Shown: positions 29,398 to 38,850 of the stretch, piece after piece
How the letters are laid out: the number at the start of each line of letters is the position of its first letter
How positions within the stretch are numbered: the stretch's first letter is position 1
NCBI GenBank assembly: GCA_027491255.1
Contig: JAIXWM010000046.1
Span: 62,001 to 126,000 of the forward strand
Length of the DNA stretch: 64,000 nt
Source: Rubrivivax sp.
Lineage (GTDB): Bacteria > Pseudomonadota > Gammaproteobacteria > Burkholderiales > Burkholderiaceae_C
Reading direction: 5' to 3'
Notes under the pieces: model-generated
Database searches by the model: none
What the model was told of the DNA's origin: nothing
Seen by the model: only the letters and a program-made list of their open reading frames with translations
Program-made: the position numbers and the translations under genes

Positions 29398-31106
29398 ATG
29401 CCACGATGTCCGTAGACGCGGTCAGGCTCGAGATCATCCAGAACGCGCTGGCCTCCGCGGTGGACGAGGCCTTCGTCGCCCTGATGAAGAGCGCCTTCTC
29501 GCAGAACATCAAGGAGCGGCGCGACCATTCCACGGCACTGGTCGACATGCGCGGGCGCCTGATCGTGCAGGCGCGCGAATCGCTGCCCATACACCTGGGC
29601 TCCATCATGGGACTGATGCAGGCGCTGCTGGAAAAGGTGCCGCTGGACAGTGTCCGCGAGGGTGACATCTTCGTCGCCAACGACCCTTTCGAGGCCGGAG
29701 GCACGCACCTGCCGGACCTGAACATGGCCATGCCGGTGTTCCATGAGGCGCAGCTCTGCGGCTTCATCTGCAACATCGCCCACCACGCCGACTTTGGTGG
29801 CATGGCGGCAGGCAGCATGGCCGGGGGCATGACCGAGATCTACCAGGAAGGCCTGCGCGTGCCGCTCGTGCGGCTGTTTTCCGCGGGCCGGATCGAGCAG
29901 GGGGTCTACGACCTGATCATCATCAACACCCGCGTCCCCGAGGAAAGGCGGGGTGACCTGTTCGCCCAGATCGCCTCGGCCCGCCTGGGTGTCAGGCGCA
30001 TGGGTGAGATTCTGCGCAGGCACGGTCCGCAACCCATCCTGGGCGCGTTCGACCAGATCGTGGCGGGAACTTCCCGCCGCATGCGCGAGGCCATCGCCCG
30101 CATCCCGGACGGTGTCTACGAATTTGAAGACCTCATGGACGACGACGGCTGCGGCACCGTGGACATCCCGATCCGCGTCCAGGTGCGCATCCGTGGGGAT
30201 CGCCTGCATGTCGGCTTCGAGGGCACCTCGGCCCAGGTCCAAGGCAACATCAACTGCACCACCACGGCGACGCTGTCGGCCATCAGCTACACGGTGAAGG
30301 CACTGCTCGATCCGGAGGTTCCCAACAACCAGGGCGTGCTCGATGTCTGCGAATGGAGTGCGCCTAAAGGCTCGCTCGTCAACGCGGCGTTCCCGGCCTC
30401 GGTGGCCAATCGCGCGCACACAGCCCAACGCATCATCGACGCCTTGATCGGCGCGCTCGCGCCGGCGCTGCCCGACCGCGTGGTGGCGGCGGCCAATGGA
30501 GCCAATACCACCGCCATCTTCACCGGCGTGGACCCGGGCACCTCCCGGCGCTACATCTACTTCGAGACGCTGGGTGGTGGATTCGGAGGGCGTGCCGCAA
30601 GGGACGGCAAGGATGGCGTGCAGGTGCACATCACCAACACCTCGAACCTGCCGGTGGAGGCCATCGAAATGGACTACCCCCTGCTCGTCGAAAGCTACGG
30701 CCTGGTGGAAGACTCGGGCGGCCCCGGGCGTCATCGAGGGGGCATGGGCCTGCGCCGTGTCATCCGGCCGCTTGGCCACGAGTGCACCTTCTCCGGCTCG
30801 GGTGAGCGCCTGCGCAATACGCCTTGGGGCATCTTCGGAGGCGGCGCCGGACGCAGCGGTCGCTTTGTCAGGACGGAGCAGGACGGCAGCCACACCGCAT
30901 TGCCTGGAAAGCCGGCAGGGGTCCCATTCGGCCCGTCCCAGAGCGTCATGATCGAGACACCAGGCTCCGGCGGCTACGGCAGCCCAGAACAGCGCTCGAA
31001 CGACGTACTGGAGCGCGACCGCATCTCCGGAAAGTTCAGCGAGGACTTCCTGTCCCAGCACTATCCCCAACTCAAGAGCCACCCGAAGCACAAGGAGCAC
31101 CCATGA
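29394..31106 (+). CDS. hyuB: Hydantoinase/oxoprolinase subunit B
   Basis: A 570-residue HyuB-family protein, the partner of the preceding gene (ATGA overlap at 29394-29397). 'VDAVRLEIIQNALASAVDEAFVALMKSAFSQNIKERRDHSTAL' (in pieces), 'EGDIFVANDPFEAGGTHLPDLNMAMP', 'NIAHHADFGG' and 'TLGGGFGGRAARDGKDGVQ' are family signatures, with the acidic and histidine residues of the metal-containing active site. Length is normal. It overlaps the next gene by 4 bp as well, so all three are translationally coupled and likely act in one pathway. Confidence 0.93.
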   Translation: MNATMSVDAVRLEIIQNALASAVDEAFVALMKSAFSQNIKERRDHSTALVDMRGRLIVQARESLPIHLGSIMGLMQALLEKVPLDSVREGDIFVANDPFEAGGTHLPDLNMAMPVFHEAQLCGFICNIAHHADFGGMAAGSMAGGMTEIYQEGLRVPLVRLFSAGRIEQGVYDLIIINTRVPEERRGDLFAQIASARLGVRRMGEILRRHGPQPILGAFDQIVAGTSRRMREAIARIPDGVYEFEDLMDDDGCGTVDIPIRVQVRIRGDRLHVGFEGTSAQVQGNINCTTTATLSAISYTVKALLDPEVPNNQGVLDVCEWSAPKGSLVNAAFPASVANRAHTAQRIIDALIGALAPALPDRVVAAANGANTTAIFTGVDPGTSRRYIYFETLGGGFGGRAARDGKDGVQVHITNTSNLPVEAIEMDYPLLVESYGLVEDSGGPGRHRGGMGLRRVIRPLGHECTFSGSGERLRNTPWGIFGGGAGRSGRFVRTEQDGSHTALPGKPAGVPFGPSQSVMIETPGSGGYGSPEQRSNDVLERDRISGKFSEDFLSQHYPQLKSHPKHKEHP

Positions 31107-32011
31107 GCGCCGGTCCTCAAGTCCTGGATCAGGATGCTGCGACGCCCCCGTCACCGCACATCGAGCAGATCATTGGCGTGCATGACGCGCTGAGCGCCCG
31201 CATTGCCGACGCCTACGGCTTCGATTGGTTGCACGTTGGCGGCTACAACCTCTCCGGCTCCAAGCTCGGCATGCCCGATGTCGGCCTGCTGACGTTGGCG
31301 GAAAACGTCGAGTCTGTCCGGCGCATCGTCGAATGCACGAGCCGCCCAGTGCTGGTGGATGGCGACGACGGTTACGGCAACTACCTGAACGTGATGCGTC
31401 TGGTGCGCGAAGTCGAGCGCACGGGCGCACGTGGCATCCACATGGAAGACCAGGTGCTGCCGAAGAAATGCGGTCACATGGAAGGCAAGAAGATCGTGCC
31501 GATGGAGGTCTTCGAGGCGAAGATCAAAGCCTTCGTCGACACGCGCAAATCCGATGACTTCCTGCTGTTTGCCCGCACAGACGCCATCGCGGTGGCTGGT
31601 TTCGAGGCGGCCATCGAGCGCGGCAACCGCTACCTGGAGGCTGGCGCCGACGTGATCTTCGTCGAGGCGCCGACATCGCTCGAGCAGGCGGCGCAGATCC
31701 CGAAACTCATCCGTGGCCCGGTGATGTACAACTGGGTCTACGCCGGAAAGTCGCCCCTGATCCCGCCCGGCGAGCTCGCATCGATGGGCTACACGCACTA
31801 CCTCCAGGCCGACATCCTGTACGCGGTGTCGCACGCGCTGCACGGCTATTTCAAGGCCTTGAAGGACACCGGAACCTATGGCGAAGCGGCGCAGCGGATG
31901 ATCACCTTCGACGAGTTCAACCGCCTGGTCGGATTCGACGAGATCGTGCGCGCGGAACAGCGCTACGAGCCCTTGATGAAAGCCCCGTCCAAGGCGCCCC
32001 CTGCGGCGTGA
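31103..32011 (+). CDS. Isocitrate lyase/PEP mutase superfamily lyase
   Basis: A 302-residue (beta/alpha)8 enzyme. 'VLVDGDDGYGNYLNVMRLV' supplies the metal-binding aspartates (Asp86-Asp89), and 'HMEDQVLPKKCGHMEGKK' contains the KKCGH motif (121-125) with the catalytic Cys of C-C lyases such as 2-methylisocitrate lyase, dimethylmalate lyase and oxaloacetate decarboxylase. The Cys argues for a lyase rather than a phosphonomutase. Overlap with hyuB implies it handles the carbon skeleton released by the hydantoinase-type step. It is about the family's usual length (290-300). Confidence 0.9.
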   Translation: MSAGPQVLDQDAATPPSPHIEQIIGVHDALSARIADAYGFDWLHVGGYNLSGSKLGMPDVGLLTLAENVESVRRIVECTSRPVLVDGDDGYGNYLNVMRLVREVERTGARGIHMEDQVLPKKCGHMEGKKIVPMEVFEAKIKAFVDTRKSDDFLLFARTDAIAVAGFEAAIERGNRYLEAGADVIFVEAPTSLEQAAQIPKLIRGPVMYNWVYAGKSPLIPPGELASMGYTHYLQADILYAVSHALHGYFKALKDTGTYGEAAQRMITFDEFNRLVGFDEIVRAEQRYEPLMKAPSKAPPAA

Positions 32012-32366
32012 GATGGCCGTCATCGGCCCACAGGGCCAGGTGCTGCGTCGGGAGCCAGGCCCGCGGCTGCGCTTCGGAGCAACACGGGTAGAGTGCGTTT
32101 CATCGCATGTACGCGCGTGGGCACCGCAACTGGCATGAAACCGAACCCGACGGACCTCGGCCCTCATCCCCTCATCGACCGCGAACTCGAAATGGTCGCC
32201 GGGCAGATCGACACGGCCTGGCTGGAGCGAGTGCGCCCGCGCTGCGCGGACCATCCAGGCCCCAGCGGCGCCGTCTTCGCCCGGCCGCTGCGCGCGCGCC
32301 TGCGGCTGCTGGCCCGGACCTTGCGTGGTACCTGACACCAGGCCACCAACGCCGGCAAGCCCTGAC
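32012..32366. other. Gap with at most one small ORF
   Basis: Between the lyase and the NADH dehydrogenase are 355 bases. Apart from the possible small gene at 32135-32335, nothing recognisable is present; I saw no strong terminator hairpin or tRNA. Confidence 0.5.
32135..32335 (+). CDS. Possible small hypothetical protein (66 residues)
   Basis: The frame begins MKPNPTDLGPHPLIDRELEM and continues with '...GQIDTAWLERVRPRC', ending in an Arg/Leu-rich helix (RPLRARLRLLARTLRG). The first half looks protein-like, with a plausible helix, and codon use is not abnormal, but there is no family match I recognise and the ribosome site is weak. It may be genuine or chance. Confidence 0.35.
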   Translation: MKPNPTDLGPHPLIDRELEMVAGQIDTAWLERVRPRCADHPGPSGAVFARPLRARLRLLARTLRGT

Positions 32367-33734
32367 ATGAACACCCCACACCCCGACCCCACCGCCGAGG
32401 TCTACCCCGGAGACTTCAAGCCCGGCACGCACCGCATCGTCGTTGTCGGCGGCGGCGCGGGCGGCCTGGAGCTCGTGACCCGACTGGGTGACCGCCTGGG
32501 CCGCAGCGGCCGGGCGCACGTGACGCTGATCGAGAAGGCGCGCACCCACTTCTGGAAGCCGCATCTGCACGAGATCGCCGCCGGCAGCGCCGACCTGCAC
32601 GAGCACGCCACCAGCTACCTCGCGCAAGCACGCTGGCACGGTTTTCGGTACCGGCTCGGCGCGATGGAGGGCCTGGACCGCGAGCGGCGGCTCGTGCATG
32701 TGGCGCCGGCGATCGACGAGGAGGGGCGCCGCATCACGCCGCCCTACACGCGCGCCTACGACACGCTGGTGATCGCCGTGGGCAGCCAGACGCACGACTT
32801 CGGCACCCCGGGCGTGGCCGAGCATGCGATCGCGCTCGAGACCCCGGCCCAGGCGCAGCGCTTCCAGCGGCGCCTGGTGGACGCCTGCATCCGCGCTCAC
32901 GTGCAGGCCGCGCCGCTGCAGCCGCACCAGTTGCAGGTCGCGATCATCGGCGCCGGCGCCACGGGCGTTGAACTGGCCGCGGAGTTGCGCAAGGCCACGC
33001 GCACGCTGGTCTCCTACGGGCTCGAGCGCGTCGATCCCGAGCGCGACATCCGGCTGCACCTCATCGAGGCCGGGCCCCGCATCCTGCCCGCGCTGCCCGA
33101 ACGCGTCGGCGCCGCAGCGCACCGCCTGCTGCAGGAACTGGGCGTGCAGGTGCACACCGGCGCGCGCGTCACCGCGGTGCGCGAGCGCGCGGTCGAGTTC
33201 GCCGACGGCACCAGCATCCCGGCCGAGCTCGTGGTCTGGGCGGCGGGCGTGAAGGCGCCCCCCTTCCTGAAGGACCTGGCAGGCCTGGAGACCAACCGCC
33301 TGAACCAGCTCGTCGTGACCCCGACGCTGCAGACCACGCGCGACGAGAACATCTTCGCCATCGGCGACTGCGCCGCCGCGCCCTGGCTGGACCACGAGGG
33401 CCGCACCGTGCCGCCGCGCGCGCAGGCGGCGCACCAGCAGGCCTCGCACCTGATCCGCCAACTGCAGCGCCGCCTGCGCGGCCAGCCGCTGCAGCCCTGG
33501 CGCTACCGCGACTTCGGCTCGCTGGTGTCGCTGGGCGAGTACTCCACCGTCGGCAACCTGATGGGCGGCCTGATCGGCGGCAATCTCTGGGTCGAGGGCC
33601 TGTTCGCGCGCACGATGTACCTGTCGCTGTACAAGATGCACGAGCTGGCGCTGCACGGGCTGTGGAAGACGGCGCTGGGTTCGACCTCCCGCCTGCTGAC
33701 GCGGCGCACCGAGCCGCGGGTGAAGCTGCATTGA
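32367..33734 (+). CDS. ndh: Type II NADH:quinone oxidoreductase (NDH-2)
   Basis: A 455-residue FAD enzyme of the inner membrane's cytoplasmic face that passes electrons from NADH to quinone without pumping. 'RIVVVGGGAGGLELVTRLG' binds FAD, 'HLHEIAAGSADLHEHATSYLAQA' is an NDH-2 signature, 'VAIIGAGATGVELAAELRK' binds NADH, and 'NIFAIGDCAAAPW' is the second FAD contact. The C-terminal 'LMGGLIGGNLWVEGLFARTMYLSLYKMHELALHG' (in pieces) is the amphipathic membrane-binding region. It stands alone, convergent with queA. Confidence 0.93.
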   Translation: MNTPHPDPTAEVYPGDFKPGTHRIVVVGGGAGGLELVTRLGDRLGRSGRAHVTLIEKARTHFWKPHLHEIAAGSADLHEHATSYLAQARWHGFRYRLGAMEGLDRERRLVHVAPAIDEEGRRITPPYTRAYDTLVIAVGSQTHDFGTPGVAEHAIALETPAQAQRFQRRLVDACIRAHVQAAPLQPHQLQVAIIGAGATGVELAAELRKATRTLVSYGLERVDPERDIRLHLIEAGPRILPALPERVGAAAHRLLQELGVQVHTGARVTAVRERAVEFADGTSIPAELVVWAAGVKAPPFLKDLAGLETNRLNQLVVTPTLQTTRDENIFAIGDCAAAPWLDHEGRTVPPRAQAAHQQASHLIRQLQRRLRGQPLQPWRYRDFGSLVSLGEYSTVGNLMGGLIGGNLWVEGLFARTMYLSLYKMHELALHGLWKTALGSTSRLLTRRTEPRVKLH

Positions 33735-33808
33735 TCAGGGGGGCCGGCCCGCCGGATTCGCAGCCGTCCCGCGGCGAGCAGCCCGGCATTCAACCGTGAC
33801 CCGCCCCC

Positions 33809-34876
33809 TCACCCACCCCGCCGCAGCAGCATCGAATCGCCGTAGCTGAAGAAGCGATAGCGCTGCGCCACCGCGTGGCGGTACAGCGCCATCACGTGTT
33901 CGTGGCCGGCGAAGGCGCTGATCAGCATCATCAGCGTGCTGCGCGGCAGGTGGAAGTTGGTGACCAGCCCGTCGACGACGCGCCAGTCGAAGCCGGGGGT
34001 GATGAAGATGTCGGTCTCGCCAGTGGTGGGCACGAGGGTGCCGCCGCGCGCGGCCGATTCGAGCGAGCGCACCGTGGTCGTGCCCACGGCAACGACGCGG
34101 CCGCCGGCGGCCTTGGTCGCGCGGATCGCGTCCACGGTCGGCGCGCCGACCTCGTACCACTCGCTGTGCATGCGGTGCTCGGCGATGTGCTCCACGCGCA
34201 CCGGCTGGAAGGTGCCAGCGCCCACGTGCAGCGTCACCCGTGCCGTCTGCACGCCGCACGCGGCCAGCGCCGCCAGCACGCCTTCGTCGAAGTGCAGCGC
34301 GGCGGTCGGGGCGGCCACGGCGCCCGGGCGGGCAGCGAACACCGTCTGGTAGCGGCGCTCGTCGTCGGCGTCGTCGGCATGGGTGATGTAGGGCGGCAGG
34401 GGCACGCGGCCGTGCGCCTCGAGCAGCGCGAAGGGCTCGGACGGCAAGCGCAGGTGGAACAGCGCGTCGTCGGGGCCGGCGCGGCCCAGCACCTCGGCGT
34501 CGAAGCCGGCCTCGCCGCCGAAGCGCACCGCGCTGCCGGGCCGTGGCGACTTGCTCGCGCGCAGGTGGGCCCAGACCGCGTGCGGCACGCCGGGCGCGGG
34601 CGGCAGCACCCGCTCCACCAGCGCCTCGACCGCGCCGCCGCTGGCCTTGCGGCCGTGCAGCCGGGCCTTGACGACGCGGGTGTCGTTGAAGACCAGCAGG
34701 TCGCCAGGCGCCAGCAGCGCGGGCAGTTCGCGGAAGATGCGGTCGACCGGCTGCGCGCCGGTGCCGTCGAGCAGGCGCGAGGCGCTGCGTTCGGCGGCGG
34801 GGTGCTGGGCGATCAGCTCCGGCGGGAGCTCGAAGTCGAAGTCGGCGGGCGTCCAGGCCCGGGGGGTGGCGTCCAT
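33809..34876 (-). CDS. queA: S-adenosylmethionine:tRNA ribosyltransferase-isomerase QueA
   Basis: A 355-residue enzyme that adds the epoxycyclopentane ring to preQ1-tRNA, using SAM as ribosyl donor. '[16 protein letters not shown]' (N-terminus), '[16 protein letters not shown]', '[23 protein letters not shown]', '[13 protein letters not shown]' and '[11 protein letters not shown]' are the standard signatures, and the C-terminus '[10 protein letters not shown]' is conserved. It is full length. In related bacteria queA is often next to recG; here 11.6 kb of catabolic genes separate them. Confidence 0.96.
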   Translation of the reverse strand: MDATPRAWTPADFDFELPPELIAQHPAAERSASRLLDGTGAQPVDRIFRELPALLAPGDLLVFNDTRVVKARLHGRKASGGAVEALVERVLPPAPGVPHAVWAHLRASKSPRPGSAVRFGGEAGFDAEVLGRAGPDDALFHLRLPSEPFALLEAHGRVPLPPYITHADDADDERRYQTVFAARPGAVAAPTAALHFDEGVLAALAACGVQTARVTLHVGAGTFQPVRVEHIAEHRMHSEWYEVGAPTVDAIRATKAAGGRVVAVGTTTVRSLESAARGGTLVPTTGETDIFITPGFDWRVVDGLVTNFHLPRSTLMMLISAFAGHEHVMALYRHAVAQRYRFFSYGDSMLLRRGG

Positions 34877-34971
34877 CGCATTCAGGCTGTACCGGCCTGG
34901 GCTGTAGGGAAGGGCCCGGAGTCTTTCACACCCGGCATGGGCCGGGGGGCGCAGGGGAAAGCCGCAGAAGT

Positions 34972-35796
34972 TCAGGCCTGCAGCCGGCCCTTCTGTCGCG
35001 CCCCGGCGTACAGCACCTGCAACTGCCGCTCCAGGGCCTGCGTGTGCGCGGCCACCGCGTCGGGGTGCAGGTCGGCAGCGGGCCGCGGTTCAGGGTCGAA
35101 GTGGTGGTGGCGGTCGGTGCCGCGCACCAGGGTGGCGCTCTCGCGGATGCCCGTGGTCTGCCGCAGGTGGGTCGGGATGTAGCGGATGGCCAGGCCGATG
35201 CGCGGGTGCTCGGCGCGGTTCGGCTCCGAGGCGTGATGCACCAGCACATGGTGCAGCGAGAACTGGCCCGGCTCGAGCACCACGTCCACCGCGCGGCGGG
35301 TGTCGACCTCGACCGTGATCTCCTGGCCGCGCGTCAGCAGGTTGGCCTGGTCGAAGGTGTCCGCATGCTCGAGTTGGGATTGGTGGGTGCCCGGAATGAC
35401 GCGCATGCATCCCGAGCGGGCATTGCTGGGCGACAGCGCCACCCAGGCGGTCACGACGTCGGGCGACGACAGGCCCCAGTAGGTGGCGTCCTGGTGCCAG
35501 CTGACGAAGCCGGGGTCGCCCGCCGGCTTGGTGAAGAACTGCGCGCCCCAGCACAGCAGGTCCGGCCCGAGCAGGTCCTCGACGGCGTCGACGATGCGCG
35601 GGTGGCGCACCAGGTCGGCGATCCAAGGGAACAGCAAATGCGGCTTCTGGTTCGTGCGGCCGCGGATCAGGTCGCGCTGCGACTCGTAGCGCCGACGCAG
35701 GGCCTCGGCCTCGGCCGTCGGCAGTGCGTCGATCGGAAACAGCAGGCCGTCGCGCCGATAGCGCTCGACCGCGTCCGGGCTCAGGACTCGGTTCAT
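34972..35796 (-). CDS. Phytanoyl-CoA dioxygenase (PhyH)-family Fe(II)/2-oxoglutarate hydroxylase
   Basis: A 274-residue non-haem iron oxygenase. '[27 protein letters not shown]' (in pieces) contains the HxD iron ligands His101 and Asp103, and '[26 protein letters not shown]' the distal His (187/188) and the Arg that binds 2-oxoglutarate. The intact Asp argues against a halogenase, in which it is replaced by Ala or Gly. It starts 49 bp after dctM on the same strand, as the last gene of the leftward operon, and probably hydroxylates the imported substrate or an intermediate. Confidence 0.88.
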   Translation of the reverse strand: MNRVLSPDAVERYRRDGLLFPIDALPTAEAEALRRRYESQRDLIRGRTNQKPHLLFPWIADLVRHPRIVDAVEDLLGPDLLCWGAQFFTKPAGDPGFVSWHQDATYWGLSSPDVVTAWVALSPSNARSGCMRVIPGTHQSQLEHADTFDQANLLTRGQEITVEVDTRRAVDVVLEPGQFSLHHVLVHHASEPNRAEHPRIGLAIRYIPTHLRQTTGIRESATLVRGTDRHHHFDPEPRPAADLHPDAVAAHTQALERQLQVLYAGARQKGRLQA

Positions 35797-35845
35797 GCAG
35801 GTCTCCTGGTCACAGGCCGGATGATGGGGGAATCCGCCCTCTGTC

Positions 35846-37135
35846 TCAACCGGTCTTGGCGAACACCACGGAAGGCAGCCAGGTCGACAAGGCGGGCACG
35901 AACATCAGCACCAGCAGGACGACCAGGAAGGCCGGATAGAACAGGAAGGTGGCCTTGATGACGGCCTCGATGCGCAGCCGCGTCAGCGCGCACACCGCGA
36001 ACAGGCCCAGGCCCACGGGCGGCGTGACGATGCCCAGCAGCAGCGCGTAGGTCAGCACCACGCCGAAGTGCACGGGGTCGATGCCGAACTTGACCACCAG
36101 CGGCCCGAACATCGGGATCGCGATCAGCATCGCTGGCACGGTCTCGATGAAGGCGCCCATCACCAGCAGCGCCAGCACGACCAGTGACAGGATCACCCAC
36201 TTGCTGTCGGACACGCCCGTCATCCCGGCCGTCAGCGCCTCGGCGACCTGTTCGTGGGTGATGACGAAGGCCAGCGCGCTGCCCACGCCGGTGAGGAACA
36301 TGATCATCGTCGTCGTGCGCGCACTGCTCACGCAGGCCTCCCACAGGCGCTCCCAGGTGATCTCGCGGTACAGCAGGCCCAGCAGCAGCGCATACAGCAC
36401 CGCCAGCACGCTGGCCTCGGTGGGCGTGACGAGCCCGGTGATCATGCTGCGCAGGATCACCACCGGTGTCAGCAGCGCGGGCAGGCTGCGCACGAAGCTG
36501 CTGCGGATCTCGGGCCAGGTCGAGCGCCGCACCGCGGGCATCGGCTCGCGACCGCGCACGGCAATGAGCCAGTTGTTGACCAGCAGCACGCCGGCGATCA
36601 CGAGCCCCGGCAGGATGCCGGCAACGAAGAGATGACCGACCGACACGTTCATCAGCACTGCGTAGATGATGAACATGATGGACGGCGGGATGATGGGCGC
36701 CAGCAGCGAGGCTGCGATGACCAGCGCCGAGGCGAACTCGGGCCGGTAGCCGGCCTTGCGCATCGCATTGATCTGCATCGCGCCGAGGCCCGCAATGTCG
36801 GCCAGCGCCGAGCCCGAGATGCCGGCGAAGACCACGCTCGACAGCACCGACACCTGCGCCAGCCCGGCGCGGATGAAGCCCACCAGCGTCTGCAGGAACT
36901 CGAAGATGCGCCGCGTCAGCCCGAAGACGTTCATCAGGTTGCCGGCGAGGATGAAGAAGGGGATGGCCAGCAGCGGCACGCTGCGCACGTCGTGCAGCAT
37001 GTAGCGCGGCAACGTGTCGAGCGGCACGTCGATCAGCAGCAGGCCGACGAAGGCGCCCACGCCCATGGCCGCGCACATCGGCACGCCCACGGCGGCCAGC
37101 GCCAGGAACAGGGCGATCATCCAGAACGAAGCCAT
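35846..37135 (-). CDS. dctM: TRAP transporter large permease (DctM family)
   Basis: A 429-residue membrane protein with the full DctM pattern: 'IPFFILAGNLMNVFGLTRRIFEFLQTLVGF', 'SGSALADIAGLGAMQINAMRKAGYRPEFA' , 'APIIPPSIMFIIYAVLMNVSVGHLFVAG' and, near the C-terminus, 'LLLGIVTPPVGLGLFAVCALTRL' (in pieces). It follows dctQ by 39 bp and precedes the PhyH-like gene by 49 bp. It transports the ligand captured by the DctP protein at 37749 using the sodium gradient. Confidence 0.95.
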   Translation of the reverse strand: MASFWMIALFLALAAVGVPMCAAMGVGAFVGLLLIDVPLDTLPRYMLHDVRSVPLLAIPFFILAGNLMNVFGLTRRIFEFLQTLVGFIRAGLAQVSVLSSVVFAGISGSALADIAGLGAMQINAMRKAGYRPEFASALVIAASLLAPIIPPSIMFIIYAVLMNVSVGHLFVAGILPGLVIAGVLLVNNWLIAVRGREPMPAVRRSTWPEIRSSFVRSLPALLTPVVILRSMITGLVTPTEASVLAVLYALLLGLLYREITWERLWEACVSSARTTTMIMFLTGVGSALAFVITHEQVAEALTAGMTGVSDSKWVILSLVVLALLVMGAFIETVPAMLIAIPMFGPLVVKFGIDPVHFGVVLTYALLLGIVTPPVGLGLFAVCALTRLRIEAVIKATFLFYPAFLVVLLVLMFVPALSTWLPSVVFAKTG

Positions 37136-37174
37136 CGCAGGGTTCCTCGCGTGGGCGGCGCGGTGATCGCGCTG

Positions 37175-37723
37175 TCAGGTCAGCGCGCGCCGGACGGCAC
37201 GGTCGTCAGCACCCTGCCCGCGCAGGTGGCGCCACAGGTGGATGGTCTCGGTCAGCACGATGTCGGCGCAGCCCAGCGCCAGCGGCAGGTAGAAGACCGT
37301 CTCGGGCCACTCCAGCACCGTGGTGTCGAAGGCGGCGGCAAAGCGCGCCGTGCCCACCGCATACCAGGCCACCAGCGCATGGAAGGCCAGCACCACGAGC
37401 CGGATGAAGGTCGACAGGTGCCGGCGCGCGGCCTCGGGCAGGCGCTGCTCGAGCAGGTCCAGGCGCACGTAGTCGCGCTGCTTGGCGATCTCGGCGTACA
37501 TCAGGAAGTACAGCACCATCGCGGCGATCAGCGAGAACTCGTGCACCCAGCTCAAGCCGCGCGAGTACAGCAGGCGCCAGACGATCTCCAGCGCGTGCGA
37601 GCCCACCATCAGCGCGAGCGCCGCCACCCCGAGCACGCGCAACGCGAGGCCGGAAGCGTGCAGGTAGGCGCTGCACGCGCGGTCCAGGGTCGATGCGGTG
37701 TCGGGGTTCGTCGTCTGCTGCAT
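37175..37723 (-). CDS. dctQ: TRAP transporter small membrane subunit (DctQ family)
   Basis: A 182-residue protein with four hydrophobic helices. 'LEIVWRLLYSRGLSWVHEFSLIAAMVLYFLMYAEIAKQRDYVRLDLLEQRLPEAARRH' (in pieces) matches the helix 1-2 region, including W-x-x-E and the 'Q-R-D-Y-V-R-L-D' loop. The start at 37723 lies 25 bp from the stop of dctP. It is longer at both ends than the DctQ at 24612 (163 residues). Confidence 0.9.
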   Translation of the reverse strand: MQQTTNPDTASTLDRACSAYLHASGLALRVLGVAALALMVGSHALEIVWRLLYSRGLSWVHEFSLIAAMVLYFLMYAEIAKQRDYVRLDLLEQRLPEAARRHLSTFIRLVVLAFHALVAWYAVGTARFAAAFDTTVLEWPETVFYLPLALGCADIVLTETIHLWRHLRGQGADDRAVRRALT

Positions 37724-37748
37724 GGCGGGCTCCGGAGGCTGCGCAGCC

Positions 37749-38774
37749 TCACTTCATCGCGCGGACCTTGTCGGCCAGGCCGGCGGGGATCACGCCTTCC
37801 TTCTCGAGCGCGGCCGAGATGGCGCGCGCCTGCTCGCGCCAGGGGCCGAGGTCAGGCTGCAGCACGGTCACGCCGAAGTCCTTCTCGGCCTTCTGGCGCT
37901 TCTCGGTGAAGCCCTTGCCCGAAGCCTCCTGGAACACGCGCGAGGCGTTGCGCGCCGCGGTGTGCAGGATCTCGCGCTGCTGCGGCGTGAGGCTGTTGTA
38001 CTTGCGCGCGTTCATCATCACGTTGATGATCTGGTAGTACTCCTCGGTCCGGGTCCAGTACTTGGCCAGTTCGGCGTTCTTCTGGTCGTAGGCGATGCCT
38101 ATCGTCTCGGGGCCGCCTTCGATGATGCCCTGCTTGAAGGCGAGGTACATCTCGGGCCGGGCGACGACGATGGTGTTGGCGCCCAGGCCGCGCCAGGTCT
38201 CGATCGCGACCTTGGACTCCCACAGGCGCAGTTTCAGGCCCTTCAGGTCGGCCGGGGTACGGATCGGTCGCACCGCGATGACACCGCGCGGGTCGTTGAT
38301 CTTCCAGTTCCAGTCCGGGTCGAGGATCACGCCTCCCATACCGCGCAGCTTGTCCAGCCCGGGCTTGAACAGGTCGCCTTTCAGGTAGGCCTGCGCGTGG
38401 TCCATGTCGCGGAACAGGTAGGGCACCGAGATGACCTTGCTCTCGTCGATCAGGTTGGTCAGGAACTCGGGATACAGCAGGTGCAGGTCCTGCGCGCCCT
38501 GCAGCACGTTCTTCACCTGCTCGGGAATGCTGCCGAGCTTGCCGGCGTGGAACACCTCCACCTTCATCTGCCCGTTCGACAGCCGGGCGACCTCGGCCGC
38601 GAACGCCTCGGCGCCCGCGCCCGAGTGCGACGTGGGCGCATCGACGGTGCCGATCTTCAGCACCACGGCCTGCGCGGACACGCCGGCAGGCAGCCAACCC
38701 AGGGTCGCGGCGGCGGCTGCCGCCACCACCCACGACCCCAACCCCTTGAACCACCTCGATTGCTTGGAACTCAT
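37749..38774 (-). CDS. dctP: TRAP transporter solute-binding protein (DctP family)
   Basis: A 341-residue periplasmic receptor with a signal peptide ending around 'LPAGVSAQA'. 'KIGTVDAPTSHSGAGAEAFAAEVARLSNGQMKVEVFHAGKLGSIPEQVKNVLQG' (in pieces) and 'IRTPADLKGLKLRLWESKVAIETWRGLGANTIVVARPEMYLAFKQGIIEG' show the DctP core with the substrate-binding Arg. A frame start 27 bp upstream exists, but GGAGG lies just before the ATG at 38774, which is preferred. It sits 76 bp after the D-aminoacylase gene and belongs to the same operon. Confidence 0.93.
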   Translation of the reverse strand: MSSKQSRWFKGLGSWVVAAAAAATLGWLPAGVSAQAVVLKIGTVDAPTSHSGAGAEAFAAEVARLSNGQMKVEVFHAGKLGSIPEQVKNVLQGAQDLHLLYPEFLTNLIDESKVISVPYLFRDMDHAQAYLKGDLFKPGLDKLRGMGGVILDPDWNWKINDPRGVIAVRPIRTPADLKGLKLRLWESKVAIETWRGLGANTIVVARPEMYLAFKQGIIEGGPETIGIAYDQKNAELAKYWTRTEEYYQIINVMMNARKYNSLTPQQREILHTAARNASRVFQEASGKGFTEKRQKAEKDFGVTVLQPDLGPWREQARAISAALEKEGVIPAGLADKVRAMK

Positions 38775-38850
38775 TGCATCCTCCAGGTTTGACGACGACA
38801 CCCCATGATCGACGGCCTTGCTTGCCTTGGTGCGGCCCGCGGCCCGGCCC

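Noticed and set aside
30287-31154. Histidine/glutamine/aspartate-rich long frames antisense to the hydantoinase genes
   Set aside because: They are reverse-strand shadows of strongly conserved coding sequence.
31103-32011. Lyase as a phosphonopyruvate mutase making C-P bonds
   Set aside because: KKCGH with its catalytic Cys belongs to the C-C lyase branch, and no phosphonate genes are nearby.
34972-35796. PhyH-like protein as a non-haem halogenase
   Set aside because: The iron motif is HQD, with the carboxylate intact; halogenases have Ala or Gly there.
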